NCBI RefSeq assembly: GCF_020711195.1
Contig: NZ_JAJFAT010000007.1
Location: 61,415 to 125,414, forward strand
Direction: 5' to 3'
Length of the DNA stretch: 64,000 bases
Origin: Halanaerobium polyolivorans
Lineage (GTDB): Bacteria; Bacillota; Halanaerobiia; Halanaerobiales; Halanaerobiaceae
Position 1 is the stretch's first letter. Each line of letters opens with the position of its first letter. The position numbers and the translations under genes are program-made. Under the pieces are notes generated by a model. The model had not been told where the DNA came from. It saw nothing but the letters and a program-made list of their open reading frames with translations, and did no database searches. Below, one piece after another: positions 55,972 to 63,888 of this stretch.

Positions 55972-56691
55972 ATGACAGAAATAATAAATATTGCTCACAG
56001 AGGGGCAAGTGGAATCTACCCCGAAAATTCTATGCTGGCCTTTAAAAAAGCTATAGAAATGGGCTGTGGTGGTCTAGAAGTTGATGTGCAGCTCAGCAGT
56101 GATGGAGAAGTTGTTATCTTTCATGATAAAAAACTGCAGAGAGTAACTAATGGTGAGGGCTTAGTTTGTGAGCATAGTTATGCAGAATTAAAAAAACTAG
56201 AAATTACAAATAATAATCAAGCAAATCAATATCCCAAACAGCAAATAGTAACTTTAAAAGAACTACTGCAGATGCTGCAGGAAAATGAAATATTTTTAAA
56301 CATAGAACTTAAGAATATATACATAGATTATCCTGGTTTAGAAGAAAAAGTTTATGAACTTTTAAAGGAATATGAAATGATAGAGAGGGTAGTTATTTCA
56401 TCTTTTAATCATCATTCTTTACAGAGATTTGCTCAAATAAGTGAAGAGGTTGATCTAGGAATTATTTATCTGGCTAATCTTATTGATCCAATTGCTTATG
56501 CAGAATCTCTGGATTTTAAACTTAGATCATTTCATCCGCTCTATAGTACTTTAGATGAAAAAAGGGTAGAAAAAATGAAAAAAGCAGGCTATGATATTTT
56601 TACTTATACGGTTAATGATAAAATAGATATCAAAAAGGTTTCTAATTTAGATGTAGACGGAATTATTAGTGATTATCCAGATAGATTATAA
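55972..56691 (+). CDS. Glycerophosphodiester phosphodiesterase (second copy)
   Basis: 239 residues from the ATG at 55972 (AAGGGGATG upstream); the frame from 55909 runs through the leader hairpin. It is a close paralogue of the protein at 51665: HRGASGIYPENS, EVDVQLSSDGEVVIFHDKKL, NIELKN and ISDYPDRL. There is no signal peptide. It probably acts on a different glycerophosphodiester head group or under a different condition. It ends the run that began with the first copy. Confidence 0.9.
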   Translation: MTEIINIAHRGASGIYPENSMLAFKKAIEMGCGGLEVDVQLSSDGEVVIFHDKKLQRVTNGEGLVCEHSYAELKKLEITNNNQANQYPKQQIVTLKELLQMLQENEIFLNIELKNIYIDYPGLEEKVYELLKEYEMIERVVISSFNHHSLQRFAQISEEVDLGIIYLANLIDPIAYAESLDFKLRSFHPLYSTLDEKRVEKMKKAGYDIFTYTVNDKIDIKKVSNLDVDGIISDYPDRL

Positions 56692-56707
56692 AAGTATCTA
56701 TAAATAG

Positions 56708-56752
56708 CAGGTACCACCAGTTAAATATTGATATCTGGTGGTACCTGATTTA
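56708..56752. terminator. Bidirectional hairpin between convergent genes
   Basis: A perfect 13-bp stem (56708-56720 with 56735-56747) with a 14-base loop; T-rich but interrupted on both sides. It lies between the plus-strand phosphodiesterase and the minus-strand permease. Confidence 0.6.
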
Positions 56753-56788
56753 AATTTAAGCTATCAAATTGATGCTTATAGGATGGTA

Positions 56789-58348
56789 TCATCTTTTTTT
56801 CATTTTTACTTTGTTGGCGATAAAGGTAAAAGTAAAAGAAGAAACTAAGGCTACAGCCATAGAAATTGCAAAACCGATTCCATTATTAGACAGAAAAGGA
56901 GCAGAAAAAGAAGGTACATAAGCTGTTCCTCTTACACCTAAAAAACCGACAAAGGCTCCAGAAATAGCTCCGGAAATCATTGCTCCTGCAAAAACCAATT
57001 TATCAGAAAACATAAATGGATAAGATGCTTCAACAAAGGTTCCAAAGCCCATGTTGATTAAAAAGCCGGGTAAAGCAATTGCTGTTTCATTTTTCTTTTT
57101 AGGAGCTATAATATTGGCCAGGGTAATACCAGCTGAAACCATGACTAAACCTGTCATATCTATAGCACCGAGGAAACTAGATCCTGTTTGTTCCATTTCT
57201 AAAAGTACAATTGGCAGTATTGCTGCATGATAAACCCCACCAATAATTGCCGGCCAAATTAAAAAGCCAGCCAGAGCACCTGCTAAAATAGCATTATAAT
57301 TCAAAGCCATTTCGATTAAATCTCTAATTCCATTCCCCAGAAAAAGAGTAAAAGGAGCTAAGATAAAAAAGACTAAAAATCCAGCACTTAAACCTGCTAT
57401 ACCTCCAGCCACAATATTGGCTGTTGTGCCGGGGAAATTTAAACTTAAAGTTAGCCTTATAAAATAGAGGGCTAAAATACCTGCCAAAATACCACCGGCT
57501 AAGCCACCGATTATTCCTCCATCTGTAGATAATACACCAGCTACTATTCCGGCAACTATACCAACCTCATCCAGACCTGATACCTGTTTAGCAGCTATAG
57601 CTGCAATTATTACAGGTAAAGCATTGATCAAAAGATCAAAAGCATCACCCAAAGGAGCAAAAGCTGGTATTTTACTTAAAGCTAAGGTGATTGCCATGGC
57701 AATAAAACCAGGTAAAGCTGCCATCATTATTCCTCTGAAACTGATTCTCTGCCAAATATTTTGCTCAAGAGTTAAATTTGAAGCTTCAGAAGAACCTATT
57801 GCAGGCTTATATTTAATATTCCAGTGTTTAGAAAGAGCCTGTATTGCTGCAACAGCTCTGGTCCTGTTGGTGGTTCCTGTTGTACCAGAAGTAGAAATAA
57901 CATTAGCACCTAAATACTGTACCTCAGCCATTGAACTACCACCGGTCCCTACTACAGGGATATTTTTTTCTGCAGCAGCTTCAATTGCTTTTTGATTAAC
58001 CCCATCTGGATCACAGCTGACCAATATTAAAGCATCAATTTCTTCATTTTCTATCATTGCTGCAATTTTTTTGTCTGCTTCTGCAGCCTCTTGATTAACA
58101 GCTGTAATTTCTTGTTCTGGCGAAATTTCAAGCCTTTGTTTTTCATTATCCCAGCTGTAAAGTCTGGCTTTGGTTTTTTGATTAAGATTATCCATCGACT
58201 TATTGGCCCCTACAAATTGAACAGCTGCAATATTTATTCCTGCTGCATTAGCCTGAATTTCTATTTCTTCAATTAACTTGCTCGGATTCTTTCCCCCAGC
58301 ATTATATAGATTACCTCCACTACTACCTAAAATTGCAATATTTTTCAC
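56789..58348 (-). CDS. PTS EIIC-like membrane protein with N-terminal soluble domain
   Basis: 519 residues; GTG at 58346-58348 with GGAGGAG upstream on the minus strand. Residues 1-180 form a soluble Rossmann-like domain (MKNIAILGSSGGNLYNAGGK, ALILVSCDPDGVNQKAIEAA, VGTGGSSMAEVQYLGANVIS). From about 200 there are 9-10 membrane segments resembling fructose-type EIIC (GIVAGVLSTDGGIIGGLAGG, FGTFVEASYPFM). The N-terminal part lacks a recognisable EIIB Cys motif, and no EIIA or HPr gene is nearby, so a classical PTS role is doubtful. It stands alone, with its own promoter, opposite its neighbours. Confidence 0.65.
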   Translation of the reverse strand: MKNIAILGSSGGNLYNAGGKNPSKLIEEIEIQANAAGINIAAVQFVGANKSMDNLNQKTKARLYSWDNEKQRLEISPEQEITAVNQEAAEADKKIAAMIENEEIDALILVSCDPDGVNQKAIEAAAEKNIPVVGTGGSSMAEVQYLGANVISTSGTTGTTNRTRAVAAIQALSKHWNIKYKPAIGSSEASNLTLEQNIWQRISFRGIMMAALPGFIAMAITLALSKIPAFAPLGDAFDLLINALPVIIAAIAAKQVSGLDEVGIVAGIVAGVLSTDGGIIGGLAGGILAGILALYFIRLTLSLNFPGTTANIVAGGIAGLSAGFLVFFILAPFTLFLGNGIRDLIEMALNYNAILAGALAGFLIWPAIIGGVYHAAILPIVLLEMEQTGSSFLGAIDMTGLVMVSAGITLANIIAPKKKNETAIALPGFLINMGFGTFVEASYPFMFSDKLVFAGAMISGAISGAFVGFLGVRGTAYVPSFSAPFLSNNGIGFAISMAVALVSSFTFTFIANKVKMKKR

Positions 58349-58706
58349 TAGATCTCCTCCTTAAATGATATTTAGCTTTATTAATTTAACGATTTAATTG
58401 ACTAAAATATTATTTACAATATCCATTATACCCCTAACTTCCAATAAATTCAATTAATATACAATAATACTTAAGGAATTTCAAATAATGCTTGTTATTT
58501 TGCACTTTAAATAGTATAATATTAATAAGTAAATGTAAATATCTTACTATATAATTATTATTTGTAAAATATTATCGAATAAAGCCGAATAATAACGAAA
58601 TAATTAATTATTAAAAAATTATTGTCGAATATTGCTCTTTTTGTTTAAGTTGCCAAAAGCAATTAATAATAAAATCAATTTAATCAACTTAAAAAGGAGG
58701 TTCATA
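58349..58706. other. AT-rich divergent intergenic region with two promoters
   Basis: 358 bases. The minus-strand promoter, read on the plus strand, has ATTATA at 58425-58430 and ATTCAA at 58448-58453 (17-bp spacer). The plus-strand promoter is TTGTTA (58492-58497), 17 bp, TATAAT (58515-58520). The remainder is AT-rich with short CGAATA-type repeats (58575-58630). No gene is visible. Confidence 0.5.
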
Positions 58707-59318
58707 ATGAGCTTTTTTAAACTAAAAACTAATCATCATTCTAAAAAAACTAATATGTTAGAAAAATATAATTTAAATGATTGGTGGGAAAATACTTTTA
58801 ACAAAGAGCAGAGAGAATATATGATCAGTAGAAATAAAGCCTTGTTTTGCCCAAAAAGGAAATTTGCTGATCATCCAGCCAGGGATTTTTTATATTTACT
58901 TGCCGGAAATCTTTTTACAAAAAACACTGAAAAACATATCAGTATGGCCTTGCTTTTACTTGAGAAATCGGCAGAGCTGACAGAAGATAAAAATAGATTA
59001 TTTAAAATCTATTCGATTATAATTTCTACCCTTGAAAAATATAAGGACAGTCATCTTTATTCAAGTGATAAAATAATCAATTATTGTCAAAAACAGATCA
59101 CTTTATCTGCAGATATAGCAGAAAAATTGCAAACTTTAAATAAGACAAATGAAGATTTTACTTATCCAGCTCATAAAGGTTATGAGACTTTGATTAAGAT
59201 TAAATTAGATTTGGGTGATTTTGAGCAGGCTTTGATTTTAGCAAAAAAAGCAAAAAAGCAAAACTGGCGGGGAGATTGGGAAGAAATAATTGCAGATATT
59301 GAGTCAAAAATCTGCTAA
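58707..59318 (+). CDS. Uncharacterised helical protein
   Basis: 203 residues; ATG 58707 has AAAGGAGG upstream, and the earlier ATG at 58632 has no site. There is no signal peptide. The chain is helical; the C-terminal half (SIIISTLEKYKDS, GYETLIKIKLDLGDFEQALI) resembles tetratricopeptide-like helices. No family is recognised. It precedes a BTAD-type regulator and may be functionally linked to it. Confidence 0.5.
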   Translation: MSFFKLKTNHHSKKTNMLEKYNLNDWWENTFNKEQREYMISRNKALFCPKRKFADHPARDFLYLLAGNLFTKNTEKHISMALLLLEKSAELTEDKNRLFKIYSIIISTLEKYKDSHLYSSDKIINYCQKQITLSADIAEKLQTLNKTNEDFTYPAHKGYETLIKIKLDLGDFEQALILAKKAKKQNWRGDWEEIIADIESKIC

Positions 59319-59362
59319 TTGATTAAATCTTTGAAATTTTATAGATAAAGTTAATAAATTAC

Positions 59363-59391
59363 TTGTATAGTTAAGTAATTAACTATATAAT
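59363..59391 (+). promoter_or_regulatory. SigA-type promoter with operator-like inverted repeat
   Basis: TTGTAT (59363-59368), 17-bp spacer, TATAAT (59386-59391). The spacer is almost filled by the inverted repeat TATAGTTAA-N4-TTAACTATA (59366-59387), so a protein bound there would block the promoter. Confidence 0.55.
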
Positions 59392-59487
59392 TAAACTTAA
59401 GTATTAATAATTATTGTTAATATCTGATTATTTAATTAATACTTATTAAAATAGCAACTAAATTCATAAAAAAGCGAGGTGAGCTGG

Positions 59488-60540
59488 ATGAAGTCCCTGT
59501 TTTATGGTAAAAACCAGAAAAATAATGTTCTGACAAGCAATTTAGCTGTTGAAAATAAAAGTCTTGAAATTTTAGAGCTCTTTCATTCTAAAGAAAAGCT
59601 TTTTGACTATCTAAGAGAAAATGAAGGTGAAGTTGATATTCTTTTTCTCGAGATAGATAATAATGAGGATTACATTTTTTCTTTGGTAGAGCAATTGCTG
59701 GATCTATACCCTAAACTGAATTTTATCTTTATCAGCTCTAAAGACCATGATTTTATAGAAATCTTAGAAAAGAAAGAACTATTTTATCTATCTAAGCCTT
59801 TTTCCGAACAGCAATGTAGTTCAGTGATTGAGGAGATTAAAATAGAAAACGAAAAAAGCGATTCTTTAATCGAATTATATGTAGAAACTATGGGAGAAAT
59901 AGAAGTCTATGATATCGATAGAAATAAGCTTGAGCTTAACTGGCCTGATCTAAAAACTAAAGAGCTATTTGCCTTTCTGCTCCATAATCAAGGTCAATAT
60001 TTAAGCAGAGCTGAAATTATCGAAGAACTTTGGGCAAGAGAAAAGAGTGAAGTATTATTTCAGGCAACACTCTTAAAACTCCGCAAAATATTCAATCAAT
60101 ATGGATTTGATAATCTCATAGAAGCAAAAGCTGACAGCTATAGAATAGATTTAAAGAAAATTGAAGTTGATTTTATTAAAATTGAAGAGCTGCTAAAAAA
60201 AGAGATAAAAAATAAATATAGAGTTTATCAGCTTTTAAACCTATATCAGGACAGCTATTTAGCTGCTGATGATTTTGATTGGTGTAAAAAATATAGAAAA
60301 GAATTTGAAAAAAGGATTAAAAAAGCTTTAATTCAGGCTGCAGATTATTTTATGGCAGTTGGCCAGAATACAATTACAAAAAATGTACTAACCACACTTA
60401 TTGATTTAAACTGTAAGGATGAATCGGTTTATAATAAATTGATAAATATTTATAAGCGGGAAGGAAATAGACAAAAAGCTGATGAACTGCTTGCAGAACT
60501 AGAAGATCATATAGATGAAGAAATGTATTTAATAATTTAA
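59488..60540 (+). CDS. Receiver-winged helix-BTAD transcriptional regulator
   Basis: 350 residues; ATG 59488 fits GAGGTGA (59474-59480), while the GTG at 59479 overlaps it. Residues about 10-125 fold like a response-regulator receiver, but the phospho-acceptor region reads DILFLEIDNNEDY with Glu at the place of the usual Asp; the Lys in YLSKPFS is kept. Residues about 140-225 are an OmpR-type winged helix (TKELFAFLLHNQGQYLSRAE), and about 230-345 form a BTAD helical domain, as in SARP-type activators. No histidine kinase is adjacent. It probably senses something other than phosphorylation, and the inverted repeat in its promoter suggests self-control. Confidence 0.75.
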   Translation: MKSLFYGKNQKNNVLTSNLAVENKSLEILELFHSKEKLFDYLRENEGEVDILFLEIDNNEDYIFSLVEQLLDLYPKLNFIFISSKDHDFIEILEKKELFYLSKPFSEQQCSSVIEEIKIENEKSDSLIELYVETMGEIEVYDIDRNKLELNWPDLKTKELFAFLLHNQGQYLSRAEIIEELWAREKSEVLFQATLLKLRKIFNQYGFDNLIEAKADSYRIDLKKIEVDFIKIEELLKKEIKNKYRVYQLLNLYQDSYLAADDFDWCKKYRKEFEKRIKKALIQAADYFMAVGQNTITKNVLTTLIDLNCKDESVYNKLINIYKREGNRQKADELLAELEDHIDEEMYLII

Positions 60541-60584
60541 AAAAAATATTTTTTGAAAAATAGCTTAAATTCGATTATTATATT

Positions 60585-60616
60585 TTGCCGGCAGTTATAC
60601 TGCTGGTAATTTTTTT
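60585..60616 (+). terminator. Rho-independent terminator
   Basis: CCGGCAG (60588-60594) pairs with CTGCTGG (60600-60606, one G-U), then a T-run. Confidence 0.65.
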
Positions 60617-60768
60617 GCTTAAGTACTTCAAGCTCTGCAGTGAATTGATAAATCAAGCTCAATCAAGTATAATTAAGATAAATTACTATAAAATATAAAA
60701 TAATTATTAGGTGATAGAGTGAAAGTCTGCTCGCAAACCTCGTGGCTTGCTCCAAGGAGGGTCGAAAA

Positions 60769-62619
60769 ATGAAAGATGAGCAAATAACTAATCAACAAAT
60801 TGAAGCACAATTAAAAGAACTTCCCGCTCAACCGGGTGTATATATGATGAAAGACGAAACAGGAATGATTATCTATGTTGGTAAGGCAAAATCACTGCGC
60901 AGTCGGGTCAGGTCATATTTTCGTAAAAACAATCAAAGTTATAAGACCCAGCTTTTGCTCAACTATATTTATGATTTTGACTATATAATAACTGATACAG
61001 AAGTTGAAGCATATATTTTAGAAGCTAATTTAATTAAAAAACATCAGCCTAAATTTAACATTAGACTTAAAGATGATAAAAGCTATCCTTTTATAAAAGT
61101 AACTAAAAATCTTGATTTTCCAAGGGTCTTTAAAACAAGACTGGTTAAAAATGATGGGGCAGAATATTTTGGCCCTTTTGCTGATGTTGATGCAATTTAT
61201 AAAACCTTAGATGTGATCAAAGATATTTTTCAGCTGAGGAGCTGTAAAAAAGAAATTATTGCCGGTCAACCTGAGGCTAAACCCTGTTTAAATTATCATA
61301 TTGATAAATGTCTTGGACCCTGTATTGGAGCTGTCAGCAGAGAAGAATATCATGAATTAATTGATCAGGTTATGCTTTTTTTATCAGGCAGACAGGAAGA
61401 ATTAAAAGCAGAAGTTGAAAAAATGATGGAAAAAGCTGCTCAGCAGAGAAACTATGAAAAAGCAGCTCGTTTTCGGGATGCTCTTCAGGCATTTGCCAAA
61501 TTAAGTGAAAGCCAGAAGGTAATGTCTGATAAAAATATAGATCAGGATGTAGTAGCTCTGGTAGAAGGTGAAAATGATTTAGCCTGTGCCCAACTACTCC
61601 TAGTTAGAAATGGTCGTTTGATCGGTCAGGAATATTTTATTCTCCAGGGTACAGAAGAAGAAAGCAAGGCAGAAATGATGGGCTCTTTTTTACAGCAGTA
61701 TTATGAGCAGGCAGCAGGAATACCTGATGAATTACTGCTTAATACAGAGCTAGCTTATCAAGAGCTTTTAGAAGAAAGACTGGCAGCTTTAAAATCTAAA
61801 AAGGTAAAAATACTGCGGCCCCAAAAGGGAGATAAGAAAAAGATGCTGGAGATGGCAGAAAAAAATGCTGCCCAAAACCTTAAAAAAGAAGATATCAGGA
61901 GCAAATATGAAAAACAAAGAACCTCAGGTGCAGTTAAAAAACTGGCAGAAATCTTAGGACTGGAAAAAGAGCCCCATTATATAGAAGGCTTTGATATTTC
62001 TAATATCCAGGGAACAGATACTGTTGCCTCAATGGTTGTTTTTAAAAATGGCCGTCCTTCTAAACAGGATTATCGCCGTTTTAAAATAGAAAGTGTTAAA
62101 GGGCCTGATGATTTTTCCAGTATGAAAGAAGTTGTAGAAAGAAGATATGTCAGATTATTAAGAGAAGATCGAAAACTACCCGATTTGATTTTAATTGATG
62201 GTGGTAAAGGACAGTTAAGTGCAGCCTATGAGGTGCTAGAATTATTGGGAATTGAAGACCTAGCAATAATAGGTCTGGCCAAAAAAGAAGAAGAAATCTT
62301 TAAACCTGGTCAAAGTGAACCAATAATTATAGCTCATCATTCACCTGCCTTACAGCTGCTGCAGAGGGTAAGAGATGAAGCTCATCGTTTTGCTCTTAGC
62401 TATCACCGCAAACTTCGCTCCAGAAGATTAACCCACAGCATGTTGGATGAGATTCCGGGGGTAGGAGAGAAAAGACGTAATGCTCTCTTACAGCACTTTG
62501 GCTCTTTAGCCAAAATACGAGAAGCAAAAATATGGCAGTTAAAAGAAGTTGAAGGGATTAGTGCTAAGACAGCACGGAAGATTTACGATTATCTAAGAGA
62601 AAATATGCGAGCTTATTGA
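60769..62619 (+). CDS. uvrC: Excinuclease ABC subunit C
   Basis: 616 residues; ATG 60769 has AAGGAGG upstream. The GIY-YIG nuclease (PGVYMMKDETGMIIYVGKAK) opens the protein, then a Cys cluster (SCKKEI, KPCLNYHIDKCLGPCIG), the UVR motif, the RNase H-like nuclease (EGFDISNIQGTDTVASMVVF), and C-terminal helix-hairpin-helix repeats (IPGVGEKRRNALLQHFGSLA). It cuts on both sides of lesions found by UvrAB. The stretch just before the ribosome site (60725-60755) can form a small hairpin. Confidence 0.96.
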   Translation: MKDEQITNQQIEAQLKELPAQPGVYMMKDETGMIIYVGKAKSLRSRVRSYFRKNNQSYKTQLLLNYIYDFDYIITDTEVEAYILEANLIKKHQPKFNIRLKDDKSYPFIKVTKNLDFPRVFKTRLVKNDGAEYFGPFADVDAIYKTLDVIKDIFQLRSCKKEIIAGQPEAKPCLNYHIDKCLGPCIGAVSREEYHELIDQVMLFLSGRQEELKAEVEKMMEKAAQQRNYEKAARFRDALQAFAKLSESQKVMSDKNIDQDVVALVEGENDLACAQLLLVRNGRLIGQEYFILQGTEEESKAEMMGSFLQQYYEQAAGIPDELLLNTELAYQELLEERLAALKSKKVKILRPQKGDKKKMLEMAEKNAAQNLKKEDIRSKYEKQRTSGAVKKLAEILGLEKEPHYIEGFDISNIQGTDTVASMVVFKNGRPSKQDYRRFKIESVKGPDDFSSMKEVVERRYVRLLREDRKLPDLILIDGGKGQLSAAYEVLELLGIEDLAIIGLAKKEEEIFKPGQSEPIIIAHHSPALQLLQRVRDEAHRFALSYHRKLRSRRLTHSMLDEIPGVGEKRRNALLQHFGSLAKIREAKIWQLKEVEGISAKTARKIYDYLRENMRAY

Positions 62620-62644
62620 TGAAGTTTTTAGTGAGGTGAAAATA

Positions 62645-63097
62645 ATGGTTTCGAATAAATTAAGTCAGAGTGAGATCAAAAGAAATGCATTAATTAGCAA
62701 AATAATGGAACTAAGCAAAGAATTAGACTTTTTTGAGGAAATAGAAGTTATAATATTATTTGGTTCACGAGCCAGAGAAGATTATAATTCGAAAAGTGAT
62801 TTAGATTTAGCATTTTTATTGAAATCTGAATTTTTTTCAAAAATAAATATGATAGAGTTTAGAATAAATTTATCTAATTATTTTGCTGAATTAACTGGAA
62901 TAGAAACTGATATAATCTTATTAAATTCCGCTAAACCATTATTAAAATTTCAGGTTTTAAAGTATGGGAAAAAAATATATATGAGCGATGATTTTGATTA
63001 TGCAAGTTATTTTTCTAAAAGTTTAAAAGAATACTTTGATTTTAATTATTTTAAAAAGCTTCATTATCAAAAAATGAGAGAAAGATTGTCAGATTAA
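62645..63097 (+). CDS. MNT-type nucleotidyltransferase (MntA-like antitoxin)
   Basis: 150 residues; ATG 62645 with GAGGTGA upstream. The active site VIILFGSRAREDYNSKSDLD has the GSxR-X8-SDxDL pattern of minimal nucleotidyltransferases, and TDIILLN supplies the third Asp. Such proteins AMPylate and silence a HEPN toxin encoded next door. Here the partner gene is almost gone (see 63101). The base composition is lower in GC than uvrC, as for many toxin-antitoxin genes. Confidence 0.8.
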   Translation: MVSNKLSQSEIKRNALISKIMELSKELDFFEEIEVIILFGSRAREDYNSKSDLDLAFLLKSEFFSKINMIEFRINLSNYFAELTGIETDIILLNSAKPLLKFQVLKYGKKIYMSDDFDYASYFSKSLKEYFDFNYFKKLHYQKMRERLSD

Positions 63098-63100
63098 AGG

Positions 63101-63169
63101 TATGAAATTATCAAAAATAATATAGATGATATTAAAGAATTCATGAGAGTTGTTTTGGACTTTTTATAA
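63101..63169 (+). pseudogene. Remnant of a HEPN toxin (hepT-like) gene
   Basis: Directly after the MNT stop and in the same frame, 22 codons read YEIIKNNIDDIKEFMRVVLD plus two residues and a stop. The pattern resembles the C-terminal helix of HepT (DUF86) toxins, which normally follow the MNT gene. No start codon or ribosome site is present. The match is short, so the call is tentative. Confidence 0.4.
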
Positions 63170-63184
63170 TTTTTTTATTTTTTT

Positions 63185-63213
63185 GCAGGAGATTTAACTT
63201 CCGTGTTGAATAT
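63185..63213 (+). promoter_or_regulatory. SigH-type promoter of the GntR gene
   Basis: GCAGGAGAT (63185-63193), 11-base spacer, GTTGAATAT (63205-63213). It matches the consensus except for one position (G at 63191). Confidence 0.5.
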
Positions 63214-63261
63214 GTAATATAGAGAATCTGATATATCACATAAAATTTAGGAAGTGTTATT

Positions 63262-63888
63262 ATGGTTATAAATAAAGAAAGTTTGACAGATCAAGTTTAT
63301 TCAATGTTAAAAAAGAAGATATTGAATAGAGAAGTAGAACTTGGTGAACAACTAAATACAAGAAAAATTGCAGCAGAACATGATATTTCTTTAATGCCTG
63401 TTAGAGATGCACTGCGGCGACTGGCGAATGAAGATTTAGTAGAAAATAAGCCGAGAGTTGGATTTTTTGTTAAAAACTTCTCTGAAGCAGAGGTTAATGA
63501 TATTCTTGAAGTTCGTAAAATGCATGAGTTATATTGTCTAAAAAATTATTTTACAGAAATTGATAAAGAAAAAATAGCTGAACTAAAAAATGGTTTTCAA
63601 AATGGGAATAAAGAATATTTTAGCAGTTATGATACCAGCCTCCACAAAGAAATTATTTTTGCTTCTCAGAATGAATATTTGATAGATAGTTATTTAAAGA
63701 TGATAAACCATTATACAATGCTTTTTAGCTACTTAAATTATAAAAGATCTGAAACTTCCAGGCTAGAACATGTAGATTTAATAGATAGTATATTAGAAGA
63801 AAATATAGAAAAAGCTTGTAGTATTTTATATAGGCATCTTGATCGAGTCAAAATTGCTGAAGATGCTGAAATGAAAAAAAGTGAATAA
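63262..63888 (+). CDS. GntR-family regulator with FCD domain
   Basis: 208 residues, AGGAAGTG ribosome site. Residues 5-72 are a GntR winged helix (LTDQVYSMLKKKILNREVEL, MPVRDALRRLANEDLVENKP). Residues 80-200 are the helical FCD ligand domain with the metal-site residues of the family in place (LEVRKMHELY, LHKEIIFASQN, EHVDLIDSIL). It likely represses organic-acid catabolic or transport genes; no target is adjacent in the window. Upstream lies a SigH-type promoter. Confidence 0.87.
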   Translation: MVINKESLTDQVYSMLKKKILNREVELGEQLNTRKIAAEHDISLMPVRDALRRLANEDLVENKPRVGFFVKNFSEAEVNDILEVRKMHELYCLKNYFTEIDKEKIAELKNGFQNGNKEYFSSYDTSLHKEIIFASQNEYLIDSYLKMINHYTMLFSYLNYKRSETSRLEHVDLIDSILEENIEKACSILYRHLDRVKIAEDAEMKKSE

